Assembly (NCBI GenBank): GCA_944393165.1
Contig: CALXZF010000121.1
Span: 1-6,216 of the forward strand
Reading direction: 5' to 3'
Length of the DNA stretch: 6,216 bases
Source: an uncultured Clostridia bacterium
GTDB taxonomy: Bacteria; Bacillota_A; Clostridia; TANB77; CAG-508
This document shows, piece by piece, positions 1 to 5,476 of this stretch. A program made the translations under genes and the position numbers. Within the stretch, counting starts at the first letter, position 1. Every line of letters starts with the position of its first letter. The notes under the pieces were generated by a model. The model worked only from the letters and a program-made list of their open reading frames with translations, ran no database searches and was not told the origin of the DNA.

Positions 1-721
1 TTTTTGTTGTTTTTTCTAACATTTCCGGCTTTTATGAATACTCCAGAAAGTTTTTGCAATTCTAATATATGTCTTTGTATAACTAGCAAGTCTATACTAT
101 TTATTTTTCCGTCTCCATTTGCGTCTCCATACATTATTACATTATATTCCATAACTAAATTATTATTATTTAGAATTTTTATTACACTCCCTGTGCCTAC
201 CAAGCTATTTCCAGTTATCTTTTCTCCACTTCTATTATAAATTTCTATAGAATAGTTTGTTTTTATTTTATTTAAAATACTATCTACTGTGTTGTTTTTG
301 TTCTCTAAACCTGAAATTTCACTTCCATTGACCTCTAAACTGTTATCAAAAACAATTTCTCCTTCTTGTAGTTTTTTAATTACCATTACTTTTATATTTT
401 TTGAAACACTTCCATTTTCGGCAGATATCGTAATATTTGTTTCTCCTTCTGCCACACCTGTTACTAAGCCGTCGCTACTTACTTTTGCGATATCCTCTTT
501 TTCCACTTTATAGCTTAAGTCTTGGCTATCTGCGTCTTCTGGAACTACACTTGCTGTGATTTGGAATGATTCGTCAATTTGAAGTACTAGATTTTCTGTT
601 GCCAAAGCAATGTCAGTTACCGGACTATATACATTTATTTTTATGCTACTGCTTACTCCGTTGTTGGCTTTTGCTGTTATTGTAGCACTTCCGTGAGCCC
701 ACCCCTGTGATATATCCGCTT
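1..721 (-). pseudogene. C-terminal part of the dockerin-bearing glucosaminidase (Big2 domains, X-like module, dockerin), out of frame with its N-terminal part
   Basis: This stretch continues the gene starting at 2212 but in other frames. After codon 497 (bases 724-722), one extra base near 721 gives the frame SGYITGV (720-700). One extra base at 699 then gives AHGSATITAKANNG, open from 698 to the window edge (232 codons). The joined reading VSS-SGYITGV-AHGSATITA matches the second repeat here, VSS-DGLVTGV-AEGETNITI, so these are two bacterial Ig-like (Big2) domains and the shift is real in this sequence. A linker module of the kind that often precedes dockerins follows (ending near NVIMYGD). 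Then comes a type I dockerin: a first calcium loop DANGDGKINSID (D1, N3, D5, N9, D12) and helix LLVIQRHIL, then a degenerate start of the second loop (AGNVRKNNK). The C-terminus lies outside the window. The role would be docking the hydrolase to a cohesin such as the one encoded at 3068-4190. Confidence 0.85.
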
Positions 722-2212
722 GCTGCTTACTGTTGCAACATTTGTGTTGTTAGATGAATATTTTATTTCTTTATCCACTGCGTCACTTGGCAAAATGGTA
801 GCATTGATTTTTATTTTTTCTCCTTTATTTATTGTTGTTTTATCAAGTTTTAACTCTATTTTTTCAACTTCTTTATCCGGCACTTCCTCTACATATGTTT
901 GAAAAACATAGCCTACCAAACCATTGTCTAGTTTTACTCTATCCCATAATTCCACTTTTTGTTTTCCTTTTGCAATTCTCGTCATTTGAATGCCAGCTTG
1001 TACATTTGTCAATACTTCATATGAGGTTCCTGGACCGCTTCTTACATTCAAACTAGTATCTACATTTGCAAATACTTTTGTATTATCTGATGAAAAATCA
1101 CTTGCTGAGATTGCAGGACTAGTACATGGTAAATCTGGCATGTTTTCGTAAATTGGAATTACAAATGACATAGATGTATCTAATAAATTTCCATTTGCGT
1201 AACCATTGTATATAAGCTTAGATTCACTATATGGAGCTAATACATTTGTCATATATTGGTGCCAAAAAAGCTCATCATCACTGGTGTCATAAACATGGAA
1301 TTTTTGTAAATAGATTGTATTTTGCCCCAAATTAATATAGCTCGAACCGATAAATATTGCACCACCTATAATCGCTCTTTCTTTGGTATTCCATGGTATC
1401 AGGTATTTGTTTTTAGTTGCAGTGCTTGCTCCTTTTCCGTCTTTTGCGTATTGCAAACCATTTTTTATTGCTCCCATTGGTTCTGACGAACTTGTTGCAC
1501 CTATGTTATAGAAATTGTATAACCCTTCAAATCCACTCACAGTTCCGCTTATAGAGCTATGGGATAAAAATGGTCCCACCTCTTGCTTTATCCTAGATGC
1601 CAAATGAAAACTACTAACTCCAGATGTTTTTGCTGCCGAAATTATAAGGTCTGAATATTTTTTATCTGTTACTATATTGGTTCCACTTGAATTTTTATAT
1701 TCAACTATTTTATTATAAAATTCTGTTCCATATAGCACTTTTTCTATGCTTGATGTTGTATTAGTTCTTGAATTATATGACAACTCCTCAAACTGAAACA
1801 CTCTAACATAATTCAAGAAATTTCGTGGATCCATTGCATATTCAACTGCAGTTCTGGAAGAGTCTACCCAACCGCTATCAACTTCCACATTATATTCACC
1901 CGGATTAGTATTTTTCCAGCTGTCTGAATACGATTTCGGAACTAAATTTTTCCCAAATACATTCTCATTATCTATCACATATTTCCAATCCAAATTTGTA
2001 TATAATGCTTTAAATTCCCAATTTGGATATTGCTTTTTTAGTTCATTTATATATGGCTCATAACTTTCTGGAAAAGTACTAGATAACATCATTTGCCTGT
2101 TTAAACTAGTTTCACTTTGAACTTTATCTAAATTCAAAATATTAAATATTATTATAAAAACTATTGCCAGAAGTAATACTATCCCTAAGCAAATAATTAT
2201 TTTTTTCTTCAT
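677..2212 (-). CDS. Secreted or membrane-anchored endo-beta-N-acetylglucosaminidase with SH3 domain (N-terminal, catalytic part of a frameshifted gene)
   Basis: Predicted peptidoglycan hydrolase acting in the cell wall. Residues 1-30 form a lysine-led signal or anchor segment with a long hydrophobic core. Residues 47-140 have the pattern of clostridial glucosaminidases (FPESYEPYI, YPNWEF, DPRNFLN). Residues 186-305 are the catalytic domain with LASRIKQEVG, E211 being the likely catalytic acid, followed by YNFYNIGAT. Residues 378-443 are a bacterial SH3 domain (NVRSGPGTSYEVL) that probably binds the wall. Residues 449-497 start a Big2 Ig-like domain. The last 14 residues of this frame (after S497) do not fit Big2 and come from a frameshift; the true protein continues in the 1-721 entry and would exceed 730 residues. 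The start at 2212 has an AGGAGGG site about 13 bases upstream. It is the third gene after the cohesin gene and sortase, 90 bases behind the sortase stop. No clear promoter or strong terminator is visible in that gap. Family assignment is firm; exact bond specificity is inferred. Confidence 0.9.
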   Translation of the reverse strand: MKKKIIICLGIVLLLAIVFIIIFNILNLDKVQSETSLNRQMMLSSTFPESYEPYINELKKQYPNWEFKALYTNLDWKYVIDNENVFGKNLVPKSYSDSWKNTNPGEYNVEVDSGWVDSSRTAVEYAMDPRNFLNYVRVFQFEELSYNSRTNTTSSIEKVLYGTEFYNKIVEYKNSSGTNIVTDKKYSDLIISAAKTSGVSSFHLASRIKQEVGPFLSHSSISGTVSGFEGLYNFYNIGATSSSEPMGAIKNGLQYAKDGKGASTATKNKYLIPWNTKERAIIGGAIFIGSSYINLGQNTIYLQKFHVYDTSDDELFWHQYMTNVLAPYSESKLIYNGYANGNLLDTSMSFVIPIYENMPDLPCTSPAISASDFSSDNTKVFANVDTSLNVRSGPGTSYEVLTNVQAGIQMTRIAKGKQKVELWDRVKLDNGLVGYVFQTYVEEVPDKEVEKIELKLDKTTINKGEKIKINATILPSDAVDKEIKYSSNNTNVATVSSKRIYHRGGLTEVLQ

Positions 2213-2302
2213 CTTTAAACTTATTCCCTCCTAAAACATTAACCTGGATTTACATTTCATGCAGAAGAAAAACTGCTGTTATATTTTCAATCTTCATTGT
2301 AT

Positions 2303-2911
2303 TTACACTTTTCTAGCTTTTACAATAATTCTTTTACTTGAATAATCGCTACATGTAATTAATGTAAGTTCTGTTTCGCCATTTGTTTCTTGAGAAAGTA
2401 CCTGAGTTTCGCTCGGTTTTACTTTGTAAATATCATAGATTTGATAAGTTTCCTGTCCATGTTTATTATCTAATAGAAAAATCTTGTCTCCTTTTTCTAA
2501 TTCTATGATATGGTTAAACATATTTTCTTTATCATAATTATGAGCTGCTATGCAGTAATTTCCAACTTCATTTGGTTCTGGCCCAAAATACTTTGTAGGG
2601 CATAGCCACATTGCCTCTTCTGCATCTGAATCAAGTACATATGTTTCCAAATCTATTTCTGGAATTATCAGTCTTGCCGACACCTTGTATCCATTGTATT
2701 CTTCTTTAATAGTTATTCTGTTTGAATTATCTATTTCATTTGTTTGTTCTGTTAAAGTATTCATTTCTAAAGTATTAATATCATTGTTTTCCCATGTTTC
2801 TTGATTTGGTCCGTCCCCAATTTTTGCTTCTCTGTACATTCCATATGCCATATTTCCAATTATTATAGATATAATAAAAATAATTAGTAATTTAATAAAA
2901 TTCTTTAACAT
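2303..2911 (-). CDS. Sortase (membrane transpeptidase, class uncertain)
   Basis: Sortases cut LPxTG-type sorting signals and join the protein to the cell wall from the outer face of the membrane. This 202-residue protein has the usual size. An N-terminal membrane segment (about residues 5-24) is followed by a polar linker (25-70) and then the sortase beta-barrel. Catalytic residues are visible: H124 in CIAAHN, C187 in TLITCSD and R194 in KRIIVKAR, in the standard order and spacing. TLITC resembles class A, but the protein could equally be class D or an unassigned group, so no symbol is given. An AGAAAGGG site lies about 11 bases before the ATG. It sits just downstream of an LPKTG surface protein, which is the obvious substrate. 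Unlike its two neighbours, this gene is intact. It could be co-transcribed with the cohesin gene, with the 2972-3025 hairpin lying between them. Confidence 0.93.
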   Translation of the reverse strand: MLKNFIKLLIIFIISIIIGNMAYGMYREAKIGDGPNQETWENNDINTLEMNTLTEQTNEIDNSNRITIKEEYNGYKVSARLIIPEIDLETYVLDSDAEEAMWLCPTKYFGPEPNEVGNYCIAAHNYDKENMFNHIIELEKGDKIFLLDNKHGQETYQIYDIYKVKPSETQVLSQETNGETELTLITCSDYSSKRIIVKARKV

Positions 2912-2971
2912 GATTTAGTTTACCCTTTCTATGTATTGTTAAACAATTTTATTACAACTTAAGAGCTATGT

Positions 2972-3025
2972 ATATATGAGATTAGTTAGTGTATGAAAAT
3001 TTATACACTAACTAAAAACATATAT
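2972..3025. repeat. Long hairpin between the cohesin-like gene and the sortase gene
   Basis: There is a perfect 13-bp inverted repeat, TTAGTTAGTGTAT (2982-2994) and ATACACTAACTAA (3003-3015), with an 8-base loop. An outer 7-bp pair, ATATATG (2972-2978) and CATATAT (3019-3025), extends it. In the minus-strand transcript it would start about 42 bases after the cohesin gene stop. No U-run follows on the minus strand, so it is not a standard intrinsic terminator. It may act as a 3' stabiliser, a processing or attenuation site setting the ratio of surface protein to sortase, or a protein-binding palindrome. The structure is seen; the role is inferred. Confidence 0.7.
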
Positions 3026-3067
3026 CATAAACACAAGCTATAAGTCGCAACACTACTATAAAATATA

Positions 3068-4030
3068 TTAGTTCTTCTTGTCATTTTTCATGTTTCTTAC
3101 AGCTATATACGCACATCCTAATACTGCAATAGCAGTAATTACATATACATATTGTGTCATACCTGTTTTAGGTAATGTTTCTGGTAAAGTTTCTTCATTA
3201 TTTTGTCCATTTTCAGTTATTTGCTCTTCGTTTTCGCCAACTTGTTCTCCATTTTCTCCTGTTGTACCTTGATTGTTATTTCCCTCATCAGGTGTAGTAG
3301 TTCCAGCATTTCCGTTGTTATTATCATTTGCACTTTGTTCTACTACATTAAAATTAAAATCTTCTGCTACAATTAATGCATCTGAAGAATCTTTATCTAA
3401 TAAGCTAACTTTAATTGTGTAAGCTCCAACTTCACTAAATAATGCTCTAATATCTAAGATTTGTTCAGCATCTTTTCCTCCAAGTTCGTACCCGTCTGGC
3501 TCGCCCCAACCGTCTTCAATCAAATCCACTTCTTGTCTAGTTCTAGTTGTTGCCAAAAGCTTAACTGTCGCACTGTCTGCTGGTTTTTTTGTTACTTCAA
3601 CTTGCATTTTTACATGGTCATAATTTCTTCCCATTGAAGATGATGTAACTAATTCCATAGTTTTTTCTTCATCTACTATAATGTTGCCAGAATAGTTAAA
3701 TTTCAAATCATAATCCACATAATTTGGTTCTACTGTTACAGATTTTTTTATTGGAGTTGTTATATCATCATATTCTTGTGACGCATCTTTATTTGCCAAA
3801 CCTTCAGCTGTTACTGAAAAATCTGTAGGATTAGTGCTTTCTAAATCTGCTTTAGCTTTAAATGTTACAGACATATTTGTTCGTGGGTTTGTACCACCTG
3901 CACTATCGTAATAAGTAACTCTTACTCTAGTTTTGTCATCATTTTCTGTTCCTCCTTCTGCACTTACAAAATCAAATATGCTGCTATCATATGCCACATC
4001 AAATGTATATGCACCGTAATTCTGTTCCAA
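3068..4030 (-). CDS. Cohesin-like LPxTG cell-wall-anchored protein (main, C-terminal part of a frameshifted gene)
   Basis: Predicted surface scaffold. In this frame residues 5-101 (YGAYTFDVAYD, then MSVTFKAKADL, then SVTVEP) complete a cohesin-like beta domain whose first strands are encoded in the 3999-4190 entry. Residues 105-232 look like a second all-beta, Ig-like domain. Residues 233-282 are a flexible linker rich in N, G, E, Q and T. A sorting signal follows: LPKTG at 286-290 (bases 3175-3161), a membrane segment at about 293-311, and the basic tail RNMKNDKKN. The apparent TTG start at 4030 is not credible because there is no ribosome site and no signal peptide. The true start is ATG 4190, and joining the frames near 4019 gives about 373 residues. 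The sortase gene next door probably anchors it, and the dockerin on the glucosaminidase is a plausible partner. The LPxTG call is firm. The cohesin call rests on sequence pattern and the dockerin nearby; another adhesin-type beta domain remains possible. Confidence 0.85.
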   Translation of the reverse strand: MEQNYGAYTFDVAYDSSIFDFVSAEGGTENDDKTRVRVTYYDSAGGTNPRTNMSVTFKAKADLESTNPTDFSVTAEGLANKDASQEYDDITTPIKKSVTVEPNYVDYDLKFNYSGNIIVDEEKTMELVTSSSMGRNYDHVKMQVEVTKKPADSATVKLLATTRTRQEVDLIEDGWGEPDGYELGGKDAEQILDIRALFSEVGAYTIKVSLLDKDSSDALIVAEDFNFNVVEQSANDNNNGNAGTTTPDEGNNNQGTTGENGEQVGENEEQITENGQNNEETLPETLPKTGMTQYVYVITAIAVLGCAYIAVRNMKNDKKN

Positions 4031-4190
4031 ATTCTATGTTCACAGTAACTTCTTCTCCAGGTGCTATTTTTTCTTTTGTCACATTAACAGTTACGGAGCC
4101 AAGTGGTACTGACGCAGCGAATACATTTAATTGTAATAAAAAGAACATAATTGCAAATACTAATATAAGACTTATTATTTTTTTGCTCAT
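3999..4190 (-). CDS. N-terminal part (signal peptide and first cohesin strands) of the frameshifted LPxTG protein
   Basis: This frame supplies the start of the protein continued at 3068-4030. The ATG at 4190 has GGAGAAAGG about 8 bases upstream. Residues 1-26 are a typical signal peptide (MSKK, hydrophobic core, VFAA with likely cleavage near residue 25 or 26). SVPLGSVTVNV and KIAPGEEVTVNIEF follow, the opening strands expected of a cohesin domain. The frame should pass from NIEFGTE to YGAYTFDVAYD, but one extra base (best placed in the AA pair at 4018-4019, anywhere in about 4018-4027) sends it into LRCIYI and a stop. As written, the product would be a 63-residue secreted fragment with no anchor. 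Its promoter must lie in the 187-base gap shared with the divergent gene at 4378. I see only weak candidates on this strand. Confidence 0.85.
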   Translation of the reverse strand: MSKKIISLILVFAIMFFLLQLNVFAASVPLGSVTVNVTKEKIAPGEEVTVNIEFGTELRCIYI

Positions 4191-4316
4191 AATTTCAACC
4201 TTTCTCCATTAATTTTTTATTTGAAAAAATTGGTTTAATGGTACCTATATTTTTTCGTTATTATTATGTGAAATTTTTTGATTTTTATTTTTCCATTTTT
4301 TTGAATAAGTAAAATT

Positions 4317-4344
4317 TTGAAAATTCAAGAAAAGATGTTATAAT
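4317..4344 (+). promoter_or_regulatory. Promoter of the first small-protein pair
   Basis: TTGAAA (4317-4322) and TATAAT (4339-4344) are separated by 16 bases, with an extended -10 TG (4336-4337). This is a strong vegetative (sigma-A type) promoter by sequence. Transcription would begin near 4351, about 27 bases before the ATG at 4378. The -10 element and leader closely match those of the promoter at 5034-5062. The gap 4191-4316 is A/T-tract DNA with no gene, and it must also carry the divergent promoter for the LPxTG protein gene. Confidence 0.75.
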
Positions 4345-4377
4345 AGTAATATCAAGAATTTTGAAGGAGGAATAAAA

Positions 4378-4647
4378 ATGTTTGTTAAATTCATGGAATT
4401 GACAACGCCAACAGGTTCAAAAGTCGAACGGCGAATAATTTCTGAAGAAGAAGGATGTTACTTTTATACAAACAAAAAAGATGCCGAACGAGGCACCGAG
4501 AACATCAGAATTGCTTTTTCTGAAGAATTAGGTTGGCATGAGATTGATTTAAAGTTAAAGCCTGCATTTAGATTTAAAAATTTTCGAATTAAAAAAGTCT
4601 GGAAAGTATTTCATTACCATGTCAAGTTGGAGGGAGAATTATGCTAA
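4378..4647 (+). CDS. Small protein of unknown function, family copy 1 (89 aa)
   Basis: I do not recognise this family. The start is well supported: GAAGGAGG at 4363-4370, 7 bases before the ATG, behind a strong promoter. The protein is charged, with no signal peptide or membrane segment, so it is probably cytosolic. It shares a layout with the two following genes: a short beta-like N-terminus, a middle stretch with a GW pair (LGW, residues 51-53), and a C-terminal motif W75-K-V-F-H79-Y-H81-V82. It is the most diverged copy, with an N-terminal extension relative to copy 2 and an FRFKNFRIKK stretch where the others have KVDNGW or KVDDGW. Its last bases overlap the start of copy 2, so the two are probably translated together and may act as a pair or complex. 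No enzymatic motif is visible. Confidence 0.8.
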   Translation: MFVKFMELTTPTGSKVERRIISEEEGCYFYTNKKDAERGTENIRIAFSEELGWHEIDLKLKPAFRFKNFRIKKVWKVFHYHVKLEGELC

Positions 4648-4850
4648 AAGTTTTTAATGGACACAAAGTCCTCTTTGAAGAGACATTTGTCTCTCCCGTT
4701 ACTTGTTCTTCATATGAGTCTGCTTTATGCAAGTTAGATGACATACGGTCTTGTCATCCTGAATCAAAAGGTTGGTTCGAAGTAGAATCAAACATTGAAA
4801 AGGTTGACAATGGCTGGAAAGTGTCTAGACATCATGTCAAAGTAGAATAA
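4641..4850 (+). CDS. Small protein of unknown function, family copy 2 (69 aa)
   Basis: The ATG at 4641 overlaps the end of copy 1 by 7 bases. A GGAGGG site (4629-4634) lies 6 bases upstream inside copy 1, the usual arrangement for translational coupling. The protein aligns along its full length with copy 3: LKVFNGHKVLFEE against LKVFRGREVLAEE, then KGWFEV against LNWYTA, then KVDNGWKVSRHHV against KVDDGWEVYHRHV. It ends with the motif W59-K-V-S-R-H64-H65-V66. Four cysteines or histidines in the middle (C22, C30, C38, H39) are not shared with copy 3, so metal binding is not supported. No signal peptide, membrane segment or known domain is visible. It ends 11 bases before the terminator hairpin at 4862. 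Confidence 0.8.
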   Translation: MLKVFNGHKVLFEETFVSPVTCSSYESALCKLDDIRSCHPESKGWFEVESNIEKVDNGWKVSRHHVKVE

Positions 4851-4861
4851 GGACACAAAAG

Positions 4862-4897
4862 GTCTAGAATAGGTCATTTCCTATCTAGACTCTTTTT
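4862..4897 (+). terminator. Intrinsic terminator after the first small-gene pair
   Basis: GTCTAGA-(A)-TAGG (4862-4873) pairs with CCTATCTAGAC (4880-4890), with one bulged A and a 6-base loop, followed by TCTTTTT. It is nearly identical to the terminator at 5427-5462, so the terminator was duplicated along with the gene. Confidence 0.9.
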
Positions 4898-4939
4898 ATT
4901 TAATAGGAAATTTCTTCGAAATTTCTATTAAATAAAAAG
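4892..4939. repeat. Near-perfect 22-bp inverted repeat with 3-base loop
   Basis: The left arm (4892-4914, starting CTTTTTATTTAATAGG) pairs with the right arm (4918-4939, ending TATTAAATAAAAAG) around the loop TTC. The only mismatch is one extra G in the left arm. The U-run of the preceding terminator forms the beginning of the left arm, so the two structures would compete or stack in RNA. Such a long, tight palindrome may be a dispersed repeat or the trace of an inserted palindromic element. Confidence 0.85.
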
Positions 4940-4956
4940 CTATAATCGCTATTGCC

Positions 4957-4990
4957 TTTAGGATTTCCTCCCTGCAGTCGGAAACCTAAA
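4957..4990. repeat. Second intergenic hairpin
   Basis: TTTAGG-(A)-TTTCC (4957-4968) pairs with GGAAACCTAAA (4980-4990) around the loop TCCCTGCAGTC. The base composition is clearly richer in G and C than its surroundings, which suggests a structured element or a sequence of separate origin rather than ordinary spacer. Confidence 0.75.
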
Positions 4991-4994
4991 TCGG

Positions 4995-5030
4995 CACGAA
5001 CAAAGGGCGACATCCGTCGCTTTGTTCGTG
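4995..5030. repeat. Third intergenic hairpin, next to the copy 3 promoter
   Basis: CACGAACAAAG-(GG)-CGAC (4995-5011) pairs with GTCGCTTTGTTCGTG (5016-5030) around the loop ATCC, with a 2-base bulge. It ends 3 bases before the -35 element at 5034. It is not within the copy 3 transcript as predicted, so it could be a block to read-through, a protein-binding palindrome or part of an inserted repeat. Confidence 0.8.
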
Positions 5031-5033
5031 TGT

Positions 5034-5062
5034 TTGAAAAAATATTAAAAAAATGCTATAAT
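5034..5062 (+). promoter_or_regulatory. Promoter of small-protein copy 3
   Basis: TTGAAA (5034-5039) and TATAAT (5057-5062) are separated by 17 bases. The stretch from the -10 onward (TATAATAGTA...) and the ribosome-site region are almost the same as upstream of copy 1, which supports duplication of the complete control region. Confidence 0.75.
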
Positions 5063-5080
5063 AGTAGTGTAAAATTATTT

Positions 5081-5088
5081 GAAGGAGG
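5081..5088 (+). promoter_or_regulatory. Ribosome binding site that fixes the start of copy 3
   Basis: GAAGGAGG lies 7 bases before ATG 5096. The frame is open upstream to an ATG at 4952, but that start lies in the hairpin region before the promoter. The 24 bases beginning TTTGAAGGAGG and running through the ATG into the second codon are identical to those of copy 1. Confidence 0.9.
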
Positions 5089-5095
5089 AATAAAA

Positions 5096-5416
5096 ATGTT
5101 TACAGAATTGCATGACTTAAAGGTATTTAGAGGTCGGGAAGTGTTAGCTGAAGAAGTTTATGAAGGACTGTTCCCAAATTTTGCTGAAGCCAAAAGAGAA
5201 ATGGATACTCTAGAAAAAGCTTATCCAAGAGAGCTTAATTGGTATACTGCGACGCCACCATACTTTAGAAAAGTAGATGATGGCTGGGAAGTCTATCACA
5301 GGCATGTGCTTCTCGGGGATGAAACAAAAAAATTCTCTATTAAGGGGCTATTGTCTCTTATATCGCATATTCTTCCACATTCAAAGAATGTAATATATGT
5401 ATATTATGAAGAATAA
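5096..5416 (+). CDS. Small protein of unknown function, family copy 3 (106 aa)
   Basis: The start is set at 5096, not at the in-frame ATG at 4952, because of the ribosome site at 5081-5088 and the promoter at 5034-5062. Residues 8-72 align with copy 2 (LKVFRGREVLAEE, NWY, KVDDGWEVYHRHV), with the family motif at W64-E-V-Y-H68-R-H70-V71. Copy 3 has a C-terminal extension the others lack: a charged DETKK, an amphipathic stretch IKGLLSLISHIL (residues 82-93) and the end VIYVYYEE. That extension could be a peripheral membrane or partner contact, but this is a guess. There is no signal peptide. It is a single-gene unit with its own terminator, convergent with the exonuclease gene. The family is not recognised and no function is proposed. 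Confidence 0.85.
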   Translation: MFTELHDLKVFRGREVLAEEVYEGLFPNFAEAKREMDTLEKAYPRELNWYTATPPYFRKVDDGWEVYHRHVLLGDETKKFSIKGLLSLISHILPHSKNVIYVYYEE

Positions 5417-5426
5417 GCACAAAAAA

Positions 5427-5462
5427 GTCTAGAATAGGATATTTCCTATCTAGACTCTTTTT
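5427..5462. terminator. Terminator between copy 3 and the exonuclease gene, probably bidirectional
   Basis: GTCTAGA-(A)-TAGG (5427-5438) pairs with CCTATCTAGAC (5445-5455), followed by TCTTTTT on the plus strand. The run of six A's before the stem (5421-5426) gives a U-run after the stem on the minus strand, so it can also end the exonuclease transcript, whose stop is 15 bases away. It is a near copy of the terminator at 4862-4897. Confidence 0.9.
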
Positions 5463-5476
5463 CTTATTATACTCCC

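Noticed and set aside
4..513. Plus-strand open frames at 4-240 and 289-513
   Set aside because: They are antisense to the Ig-like and dockerin coding region, have no ribosome sites, and show low-complexity S/F/P-rich composition typical of the reverse strand of AT-rich genes.
720..1056. Plus-strand open frames at 720-902 and 832-1056
   Set aside because: They lie opposite the SH3 and Big2 coding region, overlap each other in different frames and resemble no known protein.
2233..2302. Terminator between sortase and glucosaminidase genes
   Set aside because: Only a 4-bp GCAG/CTGC stem is present, with no proper U-run after it on the minus strand.
3078..3272. Plus-strand open frame opposite the LPxTG region
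   Set aside because: It is the complement of the membrane segment and repetitive linker codons; no ribosome site.
3999..4030. Programmed ribosomal frameshift in the LPxTG gene
   Set aside because: No heptameric slippery sequence or clear downstream stimulator is visible at the junction; a simple +1 insertion explains it better.
3991..4212. Plus-strand open frame opposite the signal peptide
   Set aside because: It is antisense to a convincing signal peptide and cohesin start, with no ribosome site of its own.
4862..5030. CRISPR array
   Set aside because: The repeated palindromes differ from one another in sequence and there are no regular spacers; they are a terminator and separate hairpins.
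4952..5095. N-terminal extension of copy 3 from an in-frame ATG at 4952
   Set aside because: It lies in the hairpins and upstream of the promoter and ribosome site; copies 1 and 2 have no counterpart; the strong ribosome site supports ATG 5096.
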